64,000 nucleotides of DNA, from assembly GCF_000378385.1 (NCBI RefSeq), contig NZ_KB899665.1, positions 168,752 through 232,751 of the forward strand, given 5' to 3'. Positions within the stretch are counted from its first letter, which is position 1, and every line of letters begins with the position of its first letter. The notes under the pieces were generated by a model, which was given only the letters and a program-made list of their open reading frames with translations, made no database searches and had not been told where the DNA came from. Positions 26,434 through 34,947 of the stretch are shown here, in pieces. The DNA comes from Paenibacillus daejeonensis DSM 15491. Lineage in GTDB: Bacteria; Bacillota; Bacilli; Paenibacillales; Paenibacillaceae. The position numbers were made by a program, and so were the translations under genes.

Positions 26434-26811
26434 ATGGAAAAGAGTAGAAGAAAAGAGCCGTTTCGGTATATTTTTCATATCCCGGAGGCGTGTACCTTTC
26501 AAATTAACCGAATTAACAATTCCCCTGTGGACAGCAGGCGGGCACAAGCAGAGATCGTTAATCTCAGCCGGGCTGGCTGCAATATCGTAACACCGCTCAA
26601 GCTAGGCACTGCCGAGCACGCAATTGGGCTGGTGTTGTATGTCCAATTTGGCGAGGAGCCCTGGGAGCTGCATGGTTTGATTCGTTGGCAGACGTTCGCA
26701 GACGGGGTATATAATTATGGCATACAGTTTGACACAAGTGATGCCTTCCGGGAGCGGATGAATATTGAGCTGCGACAGCTCGCTGCTACCAAGCGGATCA
26801 TCGCCCAGTAG
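26434..26811 (+). CDS. PilZ-like domain protein, 125 aa
   Basis: A small single-domain protein with the PilZ-type core EIVNLSRAGC (N-x-S-x-x-G), preceded by an arginine-rich N-terminus (KSRRKEPFR) and followed by GLIRWQTFADGVYNYGIQF, which matches the second half of PilZ barrels. The RxxxR half of the c-di-GMP site is not exact, so binding is not certain. No signal peptide. A GGAGACTAGGC site precedes ATG 26434. Likely a c-di-GMP-responsive or PilZ-derived adaptor; the following MBL gene, 42 bp downstream, may be in the same transcript. Confidence 0.7.
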   Translation: MEKSRRKEPFRYIFHIPEACTFQINRINNSPVDSRRAQAEIVNLSRAGCNIVTPLKLGTAEHAIGLVLYVQFGEEPWELHGLIRWQTFADGVYNYGIQFDTSDAFRERMNIELRQLAATKRIIAQ

Positions 26812-26853
26812 GAACGGAGCAGCACCACATCAAGATGAATCGGAGGGAACAGG

Positions 26854-27708
26854 ATGGCTGAGTCACGGAATCAGGAGCAATGGATGTCAGAAATCCAACG
26901 TACACGGCTGCCGCAAGGAACGGCCGCGGTCTGGTTTCTGGGGCAGGAGAGTGTGGTTATCAAGGGACAAGCAACGATTATTTATGTCGATCCCTTCATA
27001 TCAGAAACGCTGGCAGATGCACGGAGCTTCCCACCGCCGTTCTCGCCTGAAGCGATTACTGCAATAGACATCTGCCTCATCACGCATGAGCACATCGACC
27101 ACCTGGATCCTGGCACCATTCGGGTTCTGGCACAGACGCAACCGCAAACCCGTTATATTGCACCAGCCTGCTGCAGGCAGCTGCTGATCGATTGCGGCGT
27201 GGCGACGGACCAGATTACCGATGCGCGCGCTGGAGATTGGCTGGATATCGGAACTGGCGAGGAGTCCATTCGGCTGCTTCCCATATCAGCGGCACACGAG
27301 GAGCTGGATCAGGACGAGCAGGGATTTGACCGGTACGTTGGTTATATTCTGCAGCTCAACGGGGTAACGATTTATCATGCGGGGGACACCGTGATCTACC
27401 CTGGGCTAGCCGAAACGTTGCGCGAGCAGTCGATTGACCTGGGACTACTTCCGATTAATGGCGGCAATTATTATCGGCGCAGCCAGCACATTGTTGGCAA
27501 TATGGACTACCGGGAAGCGGTCGAGCTGACCCTCGCTGCGGGGATTGAGACGGTCGTGCCGCTGCATTATGACATGTTCGATGGCAACAGCGAGAAGCCT
27601 GGCGATTTCGTCCAATATCTCTATGAGCAATATCCGGAGCAACGAAGCCACGTCATGGCACGGTTTGAACGTTACGTCTACGTATCGGACAAGGCTTTCT
27701 TGGAATAA
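26854..27708 (+). CDS. UlaG-like MBL-fold metal-dependent hydrolase, 284 aa
   Basis: Metallo-beta-lactamase-fold enzyme resembling L-ascorbate-6-phosphate lactonase UlaG. Metal ligands are seen in LITHEHIDHLD, in AHEELDQDEQGFD..GYIL and in IYHAGDTVIYPG; the final His is in VVPLHYDMFDGN. Cytoplasmic. CGGAGGGAACAGG precedes ATG 26854. No ascorbate transporter or other ula gene is near, so the substrate remains open. Confidence 0.85.
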   Translation: MAESRNQEQWMSEIQRTRLPQGTAAVWFLGQESVVIKGQATIIYVDPFISETLADARSFPPPFSPEAITAIDICLITHEHIDHLDPGTIRVLAQTQPQTRYIAPACCRQLLIDCGVATDQITDARAGDWLDIGTGEESIRLLPISAAHEELDQDEQGFDRYVGYILQLNGVTIYHAGDTVIYPGLAETLREQSIDLGLLPINGGNYYRRSQHIVGNMDYREAVELTLAAGIETVVPLHYDMFDGNSEKPGDFVQYLYEQYPEQRSHVMARFERYVYVSDKAFLE

Positions 27709-27727
27709 TATTTGCGCCCGACTCTTG

Positions 27728-27766
27728 TCCCGCCACGATGGCGGGCCAGCGTCTTGGCGTTTTTTT
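27728..27766 (+). terminator. Probable terminator of the UlaG-like gene
   Basis: CCGCCACGATGGCGG forms a hairpin, followed by a short GCCA/TGGC stem and then seven T residues. Confidence 0.55.
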
Positions 27767-27944
27767 CTGCTCCTAAGGAGCGTTTGTTGTGTGTATGTAT
27801 ATGTGTGGCATCCTTCAGGTAAAGGTAGCATCCGGATGATGGCCGCTCATACTGGGACTTTTCTTTCCGCGCCGAGCTCCCAGCGCGCGGGGGCCGGCGG
27901 CATGGCGGCGGTCAGACACCACAGGTGGAGATGGCGCAGCGCCG

Positions 27945-28290
27945 ACTGGCGGTGATAAGTACGAAATTTCGAATACATTGGGTGGTTAGAGCGTCGGTGG
28001 GCGGGAATAAGTATGAAATTTCGAGTATATTGGGAGAGTAAAGCGCCGACTGGCGGTGATAAGTACGAAATTTCGAATACATTGGGTGGTTAGAGCGTCG
28101 GTGGGCGGGAATAAGTATGAAATTTCGAGTATATTGGGAGAGTAAAGCGCCGACTGGCGGTGATAAGTACGAAATTTCGAATACATTGGGTGCTTAGAGC
28201 GTCAGTGGATGGAATAAGTATGAAATTTCGAGTATATGGGGCGGGTAGAGTGCCAGTGGGCGGAATAAGTATGAAAAATCGTGTTCGTAG
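27945..28290. repeat. Seven-unit array with 51-52 bp period and 104-bp dimer structure (locus D)
   Basis: The anchor AAGTAYGAAATTTCG occurs at 27957, 28009, 28061, 28113, 28165 and 28216, with a decayed copy at 28267: intervals 52, 52, 52, 52, 51, 51. Two sub-types alternate (ATAAGTACGAAATTTC with ATACATT, and ATAAGTATGAAATTTC with GTATATT), so the higher-order unit is 104 bp. On the minus strand the right-hand flank is TTATTCCCGCC, as in loci H and I. Short frames on both strands are not genes. Confidence 0.9.
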
Positions 28291-28453
28291 GGTGCGGGAC
28301 TGTGCGATGGTGCGTAGGTGGCAAGGGGCGGGGAGCGAACGAAGCAAAAGCAGAGCCCCCATCGGAGTGGGCTCTGCCTGACTTCCTTACTACTATAAAC
28401 ATTCAATTGCGTAAATCCTTAGGGGCGTAAGCGAAACTCTACATTTACTGTTG

Positions 28454-29116
28454 CTAGACGTAAAACAACTCCAAGCCCACGGTATCTCCCGGTTGCAGCG
28501 GGATATAGAGCTGGTTGGCAGGCAGTGGGCGACCGTTCAACCGTAGCGTGTAACGAATGTCATTGGTAATGTAGATGCCGTTGACGGCAACGATCTGCCC
28601 GTTGAACCCAATTTGGACAACGCCGGTTTCCACCAGTGCTTGATATACCGTCATGCCTGGGCGATACCGAATGTAGTATGGCTGCGTAATCTGTGGAAAC
28701 GCACGTCCGCCATTAATGACGACCGTGACGGAACGCTGTTGTCCCGGTCCGGGGAATGGCCACGGCAAGGGCAGCGGAATCGGCAGCGGAAACGGTGGGA
28801 ACGGTCCCGGTCCCGGAGGCGGTGGGAATGGCCCTGGCCCCGGAGGTGGCGGGAACGGCCCTGGCCCCGGAGGCGGTGGGAATGGCCCTGGCCCCGGAGG
28901 TGGCGGGAACGGCCCTGGCCCTGGAGGTGGCGGGAACGGCCCTGGCCCTGGCCCTGGCCCTGGCCCCGGTCCCGGTCCCGGTCCCGGTCCCGGACCAGGT
29001 CCAGGGCCTGGTCCAGGCGGTGGTGGTGGGATCATGCGACTCTGGTTGCCGGCACATCCACAGCCGTTGGGAGGCGTCGGAGTGGGGTAACCATTTGGAA
29101 ACTCGGATCTTCTCAT
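28454..29116 (-). CDS. Proline-glycine-rich protein with C-terminal beta-grasp-like domain, 220 aa
   Basis: Residues 1-35 are polar and contain a GCGC cysteine motif. Residues about 29-120 are low complexity: a GPGP run, then about six copies of the nine-residue GPFPPPPGP unit. The C-terminal 90 residues form a compact domain (VTVVINGGRAFPQITQ, RPGMTVYQALVETG, VAVNGIYITNDIRYTLRLNG, LYIPLQPGDTVGLELFYV) resembling ubiquitin-like or DUF4430 beta-grasp folds. No signal peptide. The start ATG 29116 has AAGGAG 12 bases upstream. Collagen- and proline-like repeats with small globular tails are typical of spore coat or exosporium proteins of Bacilli, so a spore-surface role is my inference. The plus-strand frames opposite this gene are G-rich shadows. 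Confidence 0.75.
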   Translation of the reverse strand: MRRSEFPNGYPTPTPPNGCGCAGNQSRMIPPPPPGPGPGPGPGPGPGPGPGPGPGPGPGPFPPPPGPGPFPPPPGPGPFPPPPGPGPFPPPPGPGPFPPPPGPGPFPPFPLPIPLPLPWPFPGPGQQRSVTVVINGGRAFPQITQPYYIRYRPGMTVYQALVETGVVQIGFNGQIVAVNGIYITNDIRYTLRLNGRPLPANQLYIPLQPGDTVGLELFYV

Positions 29117-29343
29117 TGTGTATCACGACTCCTTCTGACTCATACTGGCGGAGTAATGCAGGACGATTCCGGCTAGCCACAGCAAGTGCGCCAGTTGATG
29201 ATGGGTTGGCTGCAGCTGGGCGGATCATGATGCAGTATTGTATGCACTGGGCACTTATCCGGTGCCGCTCAGTTGTCGCTAGGCGAGGAGTCAGATACAA
29301 CACGATATAAAAAGGCATGGCCACTTGAAACGGAGGAACAGAG

Positions 29344-29979
29344 ATGCATACAATGACCGAGCTGCTGATGCAGCATAAGATTGTGGCGATTTTTCGCAAT
29401 ATTGATGAACAGGCTGCAGAGGCAGCCGCTCAGTCTCTCATAGATGGCGGGATTCGCCTGATGGAGGTAACGATGAATACGAAAGGCGCGACGGGGCTGA
29501 TTCATAGCTGGCGCGGCGCTTTTGGCGAGAAGGCGGCGATTGGCGCCGGGACTGTCTTGGACGTGGAGATGGCGAAGGAAGCCATCGCAGCAGGAGCGCA
29601 GTTCCTGATCTCTCCCAACCTGGATGAGGCCGTCATCTCCTACGGGGCAGAGCGCGACGTTCCCGTATGGCCGGGCGTCATGACCCCAACGGAAATCGTG
29701 AAAGCTTGGAAGGCCGGCGCTGAAGCGGTCAAGGTTTTCCCAATGGCCTCTCTCGGACTGGGCTATCTCAAGGAAATTCGGGCACCGCTGAACCATATCC
29801 CGATGATTGCAACCGGTGGTGTCGATCTGGACAATATCCGGGCTTTCATAGAAGCCGGAGCTGTCGGCGTGGGGATGGGCAGCAAGCTTGTGCGGCAGGA
29901 CTGGATCGCCAATGGGGAGTTTGACAGACTGCGGGAGCAAGCTTCTCGTTATGTACAAGCCATTCAGGCGGGAGCATAG
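29344..29979 (+). CDS. KDPG/KHG (or KDPGal) aldolase paralogue, 211 aa
   Basis: Second class I aldolase of the Eda/DgoA family in the window. Motifs: VAIFRNIDEQ (Arg of the first strand), MEVTMNTKGA with catalytic Glu, GAGTVLDVE, Schiff-base Lys130 in EAVKVFPMASLG, and TGGVDLDN. It is quite different in sequence from the 9407 copy. CGGAGGAACAGAG precedes ATG 29344. No adjacent kinase or dehydratase to define the sugar acid. Confidence 0.88.
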   Translation: MHTMTELLMQHKIVAIFRNIDEQAAEAAAQSLIDGGIRLMEVTMNTKGATGLIHSWRGAFGEKAAIGAGTVLDVEMAKEAIAAGAQFLISPNLDEAVISYGAERDVPVWPGVMTPTEIVKAWKAGAEAVKVFPMASLGLGYLKEIRAPLNHIPMIATGGVDLDNIRAFIEAGAVGVGMGSKLVRQDWIANGEFDRLREQASRYVQAIQAGA

Positions 29980-30003
29980 TTGTTCGCTCTGGCATGACGA
30001 CTT

Positions 30004-30195
30004 GCGCTAACGGCAACATAGGCGCTTATTTAGGCTTTTTTGAGGGGTAAGCGTGTCTAACGGCCACAGGCGCAGCTATTGTAAGTGAAACAGAGAGAAA
30101 ACGGTGTATTTATGTATAATAGCTGCTTATATGGCCGTTACAATCTCAAAGGACCGATTCCGGGCGAAATAACAGCTGTGGTGGCCGTTAGAATC
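30004..30195. repeat. 50-bp repeat, two copies facing two inverted copies (locus H)
   Basis: CTAACGGC at 30007 and 30057 (50 bp apart) are followed by 13 bases and then TTATTT or CTATTG. Inverted copies, seen as GCCGTTA at 30134 and 30184, are again 50 bp apart; read on the minus strand they are TAACG, 13 bases, CTATT and TAACG, 13 bases, TTATTTCGCC. The region 29980-30195 is therefore an imperfect palindrome of nearly 190 bp. No gene is visible in it. Confidence 0.85.
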
Positions 30196-30355
30196 TGAAA
30201 ATACGGTACATTCTACAGGACTTCGCTTCCCAGAGACTCTGCAAATCAGTAGAGTGAACCTGAACGAAGCGAACTGCTAACTCGGATAAGTTTCGGAAAG
30301 CTCCAGAGACACAAAGACACCTGCGGCACGCAGCCACAGGTGTTAAAGAGAAAAT

Positions 30356-30362
30356 ATATAAT
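30356..30362 (+). promoter_or_regulatory. Possible -10 region upstream of the GNAT gene
   Basis: ATATATAATAAA contains a TATAAT-like hexamer just after a small hairpin (CACCTG / CAGGTG around 30328-30345). It is only about 12 bp before the small frame at 30374. No clear -35. Confidence 0.3.
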
Positions 30363-30373
30363 AAAGGGGGGTC

Positions 30374-30577
30374 ATGTCTAATAGTATAGAGAGACAAGCT
30401 GAACTCAACCTGAATGTAATATTACAATTTCATTACAGTCCTTTTCAGCCTATAAAACCGATAAAGATAGAGGGATGTTTAAAGACATTAAAACGGGCAG
30501 GTTATTTGAACATTGATAAGGTTGCCAAGCTTAATAAGGTGAATTACTCTACAAAAAGGAGATTCGGCTGTGGATGA
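30374..30577 (+). CDS. Doubtful small ORF ahead of the GNAT gene, 67 aa
   Basis: A short AT-rich frame beginning ATG 30374 behind AAAGGGGGG, rich in Asn, Lys and Ile, unlike the GC-rich neighbours. No recognisable domain. It overlaps the GNAT start by eight bases, which would suit a leader peptide or a coupled small protein. A -10-like sequence only 12 bp upstream speaks against normal translation. Kept as a low-confidence call. Confidence 0.25.
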   Translation: MSNSIERQAELNLNVILQFHYSPFQPIKPIKIEGCLKTLKRAGYLNIDKVAKLNKVNYSTKRRFGCG

Positions 30578-31064
30578 GAAAAAACCTTTACTTTCGTCTA
30601 CCCTTGTCATTAGAAGCGCAGTCGCTGAAGACGTCGATACGCTGCGAGACGTCTTTCGCCGTGCGTCACTGACGACCGAGGGCGCCCAAGCATTCTTCGC
30701 CGATCATCCTGAGTGGCTGGTGTGGGATGACACGATGTTGCCATTCGCGCGTGTCGCCGTCGCTGACGGGCGTGTCGTTGGCTTTGCGTCGGCCCGCCCT
30801 GTCGAAGACTTCCTAGAGCTCGAGGATCTGTTCACTGATCCTGACTGGATGCGCAAAGGCATCGCAAGCTCCCTTCTCAAAGACATTGTACGGCGCGGTA
30901 TGCGTGTTGAGGTGACTGCTGGCCCGCATGCGGTAGCGTTCTATGAATTCGTCGGCTTCGTCGTTAGCGGCATTGCCAACACACAAGGGGGACCGGCGCC
31001 AAGGATGCAACTCGATGCCACATGTGTTCGACCTTTCACCGATCAAGGGAATAATTGGATTTGA
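30570..31064 (+). CDS. GNAT-family N-acetyltransferase, 164 aa
   Basis: Acetyl-CoA-dependent acetyltransferase fold. Motif ARVAVADGRVVGFASARPV is strand 2-4, LEDLFTDPDWMRKGIASSLL contains the R/Q-x-x-G-x-A pyrophosphate loop (here RKGIAS), and VTAGPHAVAFYEFVGFV is the C-terminal motif. Substrate unknown. Starts with GTG 30570 after AAAGGAGATTCGGCT. Confidence 0.85.
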   Translation: MDEKKPLLSSTLVIRSAVAEDVDTLRDVFRRASLTTEGAQAFFADHPEWLVWDDTMLPFARVAVADGRVVGFASARPVEDFLELEDLFTDPDWMRKGIASSLLKDIVRRGMRVEVTAGPHAVAFYEFVGFVVSGIANTQGGPAPRMQLDATCVRPFTDQGNNWI

Positions 31065-31130
31065 CCTGCCCGATTAAGGTATACTGAAGTGTAGTACGAG
31101 AACGGAATGCTTGGTACGAGGGGGATCCCT

Positions 31131-32246
31131 ATGAGAAAGTTTGTGCTGCGGGCAGGCGTGCTGCTTGCTGTTATCGCGGTGCTGCTGGCCCTGGAACTGA
31201 AATTTGAATTTGTCACCGCCGATTCGTCGGCAGTTACTGGCAACGCGGGTCTGGAGCAGGCCATATATACGCAACTAAGTGAGCATGCCACCGATTTTAC
31301 GATTACCTACTCGGGCAATTCGTCCGAGTTATTTGGCAAGCTGCCGCAGATTATACAGGGTGCAATGGCCAAAGATGACTATATCGCGTATATCGTTGAT
31401 TCGTATCAATACTCCATCCAGAGCTGGAGTCAACGCTCCAAGATTAAGATGGTCATTGAATACCGCGAGAGCGTGGAGCAGACGGCGTATGTCGACGAGC
31501 GGGTAAACGCGATTATTGCTGACATGATCAAGCCTGAGATGAATGCCCATCAGCGGGTCAAGGCGATCAATGACTGGATTGTGCTCAATGTTGCTTACGA
31601 CGAGTCCTTGCAGAGCTATACGGCGTATGAGGCGCTCGCCGACGGCAGGGCAGTCTGCCAGGGCTACTCGCTGCTGGCTTACAAAATGCTGCAGGCCGCG
31701 GATGTACCGAACCGGATCGTAGAAGGAACGGTCGATACGGGCAACCATGCTTGGAATCTGGTTAACGTCAATGGTGCTTGGTACCATCTGGATGTGACCT
31801 GGAACGATCCCGTCCCGGATCAGCTGGGTGAAGTCAGTTATGCGTATTATTTGAAGACCGACGAGGAACTGCGCAAAGATCATGCGTGGACCCGCAGCTA
31901 CCCTGCGGCCGTCACGCCATATGCAGAAACGCTGGGCAAGCTGAGTGCCAAGGATCCGAGCCGCCAGGCGTTTTATCAGGAGCTGGAGCAAGAGCTGGGA
32001 CTGCACTGGTTGAAGCCTGCGAATATGGCCGCTAACGCCAATGATCTTACTTCGTGGATTCGTACAGCGATTGCCAAGGGCGAGACGACGTTCAAGGTGC
32101 GTTACCTGCGAGGGGATACGCTCAAGGCGGATATCGATCGAGCCATGCGGTCGGCAGGGGGCATTGCCTCCTACGAGTTGTCCTATCGAGACTACAGCGA
32201 CGATGGCTCGGTATTGCTGGATGTGAAATTCAGCTTGCACCGCTAG
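31131..32246 (+). CDS. Membrane-anchored or secreted transglutaminase-like protein, 371 aa
   Basis: An N-terminal hydrophobic stretch (residues about 5-25) serves as signal anchor. The papain-like transglutaminase domain has the triad Cys176 in GRAVCQGYS, His206 in GNHAWNLV and Asp221 in YHLDVTWNDP. The C-terminal part is uncharacterised. Family members act as cysteine proteases or cross-linking enzymes outside the cell. ATG 31131 with GAGGGGGATCCCT is preferred over the in-frame upstream start at 31107. Followed by a strong bidirectional terminator. Confidence 0.88.
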   Translation: MRKFVLRAGVLLAVIAVLLALELKFEFVTADSSAVTGNAGLEQAIYTQLSEHATDFTITYSGNSSELFGKLPQIIQGAMAKDDYIAYIVDSYQYSIQSWSQRSKIKMVIEYRESVEQTAYVDERVNAIIADMIKPEMNAHQRVKAINDWIVLNVAYDESLQSYTAYEALADGRAVCQGYSLLAYKMLQAADVPNRIVEGTVDTGNHAWNLVNVNGAWYHLDVTWNDPVPDQLGEVSYAYYLKTDEELRKDHAWTRSYPAAVTPYAETLGKLSAKDPSRQAFYQELEQELGLHWLKPANMAANANDLTSWIRTAIAKGETTFKVRYLRGDTLKADIDRAMRSAGGIASYELSYRDYSDDGSVLLDVKFSLHR

Positions 32247-32257
32247 CCACCCAAACC

Positions 32258-32303
32258 AAAAAACACCATGTACACCTTCGACAAGGTGAGCATGGTGTTT
32301 TTG
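32258..32303. terminator. Bidirectional terminator
   Basis: AAAAAACACCATG pairs with CATGGTGTTTTT, with an inner CTT/AAG stem. A-rich on one side and T-rich on the other, between convergent genes. Confidence 0.9.
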
Positions 32304-32368
32304 GGCTGTACACCTGATAGACAAGCAAGGTGCGGTAGAGTCATGGCCAGCGGTGGTTGCCTCGAAGC

Positions 32369-33526
32369 TTACTGCCCCCGGCGGCTGGCGGTCATCTGCT
32401 GCCAGATCGAACCGGCGGCCTCTTCCCCGCGTTCGATGCGTTCCAGGGCAATCGAAGCTTGCAGTTGAATCTCGAACTCGCTGTCCTTGGCCGCTTCGCG
32501 TAGTGCCGGGATAGCGGTCTCGTCACCGAGCTCGTAGAGATATCTGGCGGCCCGCCAGCGCACAAGCTTGTTGGAATCCGACAACGATTCGATCATCGGG
32601 CCGATGGCAGCCGGATCACCGAGGTCGGATAAGGTGTCGCCGGCTGTGCGGCGGACCGACACGGAGCGATCCTTGAGCGCCGCGAACAGATGAGGCAGCG
32701 CCTCGGGACTGCGCAGGTCGCCAAGATAGACGACGGCCAGCCGCCGGATCGACGTGTTGTCGTCCGTAATCGCACGCGCCAGCTGCGGCAGCATCTCTGG
32801 CACGGCGGTGCCTACACGCTCCAGCGCCGCATAGCGAATGCGCCAGTCGTCCGACTCCAGCTGCGCTGCCAGCTCCTCCGGCGTCGGCGGCGCCTGACGG
32901 GGCGGCGCGGGCGGTTGCTCTGCCGACGCCGCATCCCCGGCCAGCGCAGCAGCTGCATCGATCAGCTCGCGCAGCCGCTCTGGCGTATAAGTGGCGGATA
33001 GCTCCGCCGTCACCTCTGCTGCAATCTCCTCGGGGTCGCCATAGCGGACCCCGAGCTCCTCCAGCTTGCGCTCGCGAATCATGCTCGCGCCAGCCGCCTC
33101 TTGCACCGCTGCCGTGAACTGCTCCGGCAGCGCCGTGCGATGCTCGCCCGCGCTCGTCTGGATGCGCAGCTGCATCGGGATGCCGCGGTACATCTGCACC
33201 AGCACATGCGCTTCACCAAAGGTCCGGTCCGCACCGCTCTCGTTATCGGTACCGGCTTGTCCTTCCGAGCCAGCGTTCAGAATCGTCCGCGCCGACTCCA
33301 GAATGGACTGCCAGTCACTGTTCGGCTTGCGGTCCAGCGCTATGAAATCAGCCGTCCGGAACAGACTGCGCACGCCATCAATGGCGAGCAAGCTTTGCAG
33401 CGGCTCCGGTGCTTCGGACGCTTGAGCTTTTGTATACGTATACCGCTGCTGGGACGGCAGTTTTTCATCCACATTCAGCTTCATCGAGTTGGGACTCGGT
33501 GTCGGTTCAATAGAAATGAGCTTCAT
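32369..33526 (-). CDS. CvfC/YpgR-like protein: NifU N-terminal-type domain plus HEAT repeats, 385 aa
   Basis: The first 90 residues match the Nfu/NifU N-terminal scaffold type (SIEPTPSPNSMKLNVD and IDGVRSLFRTADFIALDR). After an Ala/Pro-rich linker (about 205-225), residues 225-375 are HEAT-like repeats (DDWRIRYAALERVG, SIRRLAVVYLGDLR, SVRRTAGDTLSDLGD, LVRWRAARYLYELGD). This is the architecture of the conserved virulence factor C family (B. subtilis YpgR). Its role is not firmly known; a scaffold or iron-sulfur connection is suggested by the first domain. CAGGAGGCATACCG precedes ATG 33526. Confidence 0.88.
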   Translation of the reverse strand: MKLISIEPTPSPNSMKLNVDEKLPSQQRYTYTKAQASEAPEPLQSLLAIDGVRSLFRTADFIALDRKPNSDWQSILESARTILNAGSEGQAGTDNESGADRTFGEAHVLVQMYRGIPMQLRIQTSAGEHRTALPEQFTAAVQEAAGASMIRERKLEELGVRYGDPEEIAAEVTAELSATYTPERLRELIDAAAALAGDAASAEQPPAPPRQAPPTPEELAAQLESDDWRIRYAALERVGTAVPEMLPQLARAITDDNTSIRRLAVVYLGDLRSPEALPHLFAALKDRSVSVRRTAGDTLSDLGDPAAIGPMIESLSDSNKLVRWRAARYLYELGDETAIPALREAAKDSEFEIQLQASIALERIERGEEAAGSIWQQMTASRRGQ

Positions 33527-33706
33527 CGGTATGCCTCCTGTACATTAAGAGTTCCTATAGGGCTAGTGTACCCGATCTGACGTGCGATTGCGAACCTGTC
33601 CCCGGTCGGAATTTTCGTTTATTGTGCACCTTTTGCGGGTAATTTGCGTACAATGCGTCTCTCTTGATATTCTAGTGGAGACATCAGAAGGTGAGGAGAT
33701 GACGGT

Positions 33707-34771
33707 TTGCGAAGATTGCGATTCCAAAATTCAGATCCCGTACAAACCGCCAAAACCATGACTCAGTTCAAGCGTTGGCGTCAAGAACGTGTGCGAAAGG
33801 CCAAATATAAAGACTATTCCTATGTTGTGCCCAATACAGCGCCGGACCTGACATACCTGGACCACAACGATTCGGAGCCGTCGATCACGTGGATCGGCCA
33901 CTCGACATTTTTTATTCAGCATTCAGGCCTTAATATTGTAACGGATCCGGTGTGGGCGGCCAAGATGGCCATGAACAAGCGGATGGCGCCCCCGGGCATC
34001 GAGATTACCGATATGCCTCCGATCGATATTGTGCTCGTCTCTCATTCGCATTATGATCACCTCAATATTTCGTCGTTGCGACGGCTGACCGGCTCCAAGC
34101 TGCTGCTGGTGCCTGCGGGGCTGCGCTCCAAGCTGCGTCTAAAAGGATTCATGCGGATCAAGGAGTTTCATTGGTGGGAGTCCATTACCATCCGCGGTGT
34201 TCGCTTTACCTTTGTACCTTCCCAGCACTCGACACGGCGCACGCCTTGGGATATGAACAAGTCGCACTGGGGCGGGTGGGTGATTGAGCCCGCTCCGGAA
34301 GCGGACGAGAAGCAAGAGGCCGGTGCCGCGGAACGGCATAAAGCCGCGATCTCTGCGCTTGCCGCCCCCAAGAGCGAGCGGGCCGAAGCGGCAGTGGATA
34401 CTGGAGAGGAGAGGCCTGTCGTATGTGACCGCCCGGTAATTTATTTTGCAGGGGATAGCGGGTATTTCCGGGGCTTCGAGGAGATTGGCCGCCGCTTCGA
34501 CATCGATGTGGCGCTCATGCCGATTGGCGCCTATGAGCCCGAGTGGTTCATGGCGCCGCAGCATGTCTCGCCTGAGCAGGCGCTGCAGGCGTTTCTGGAT
34601 ACCGGAGCGCGCTTGTTCGTGCCGATGCATTACAGCTGCTTCAAGCTGGCGGATGATACGCCGCGCGAAGCGCTGGACCGGCTGGAGCAAGGCCGCTGTG
34701 ACATGAAAATCGATGAGGAACGACTGGTCATGCTCTCGCATGGTGAGACATGGCGGCTGTCGGGGAGATAG
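33707..34771 (+). CDS. NAPE-PLD-like MBL-fold hydrolase with charged insertion, 354 aa
   Basis: Zinc-dependent hydrolase of the metallo-beta-lactamase fold. Key parts: TWIGHSTFFIQHSGLNIVTDPVW, the metal motif SHSHYDHL, PSQHSTRRTP, YFAGDSGYFRG and MPIGAYEPEWFMAPQHVSPEQA, which match the bacterial relatives of NAPE-hydrolysing phospholipase D. Between GGWVIEP and PVIYFAGD there is a charged Ala/Glu-rich insertion of about 45 residues that is not part of the fold. Starts with TTG 33707; GAGGAG lies upstream. Confidence 0.85.
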   Translation: MRRLRFQNSDPVQTAKTMTQFKRWRQERVRKAKYKDYSYVVPNTAPDLTYLDHNDSEPSITWIGHSTFFIQHSGLNIVTDPVWAAKMAMNKRMAPPGIEITDMPPIDIVLVSHSHYDHLNISSLRRLTGSKLLLVPAGLRSKLRLKGFMRIKEFHWWESITIRGVRFTFVPSQHSTRRTPWDMNKSHWGGWVIEPAPEADEKQEAGAAERHKAAISALAAPKSERAEAAVDTGEERPVVCDRPVIYFAGDSGYFRGFEEIGRRFDIDVALMPIGAYEPEWFMAPQHVSPEQALQAFLDTGARLFVPMHYSCFKLADDTPREALDRLEQGRCDMKIDEERLVMLSHGETWRLSGR

Positions 34772-34784
34772 CATTGTGTAGCGG

Positions 34785-34830
34785 ACCGCTGCACCGGGGC
34801 ATAGATGCCTGCGGGTGCAGCGGTTTTTTT
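34785..34830 (+). terminator. Terminator of the MBL-fold gene
   Basis: ACCGCTGCACC pairs with GGTGCAGCGGT, loop of about 17 bases, then seven T residues. Confidence 0.9.
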
Positions 34831-34947
34831 GACCTTGATGGGAGGGCCGGGAACAGCCACGGACCACTGCCAGCGCTTCCCGTTGGGATTCGTCAGAAAT
34901 TATAGTAAGCTATACCTAATAAGTGCGTGGATTGGAGGAACAAGCCG

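Noticed and set aside
28716-29310. Glycine- and alanine-rich plus-strand frames opposite the proline-rich gene
   Set aside because: They are mirror images of the GC-rich repeat; the minus-strand frame ends in a real globular domain and has the better start site.
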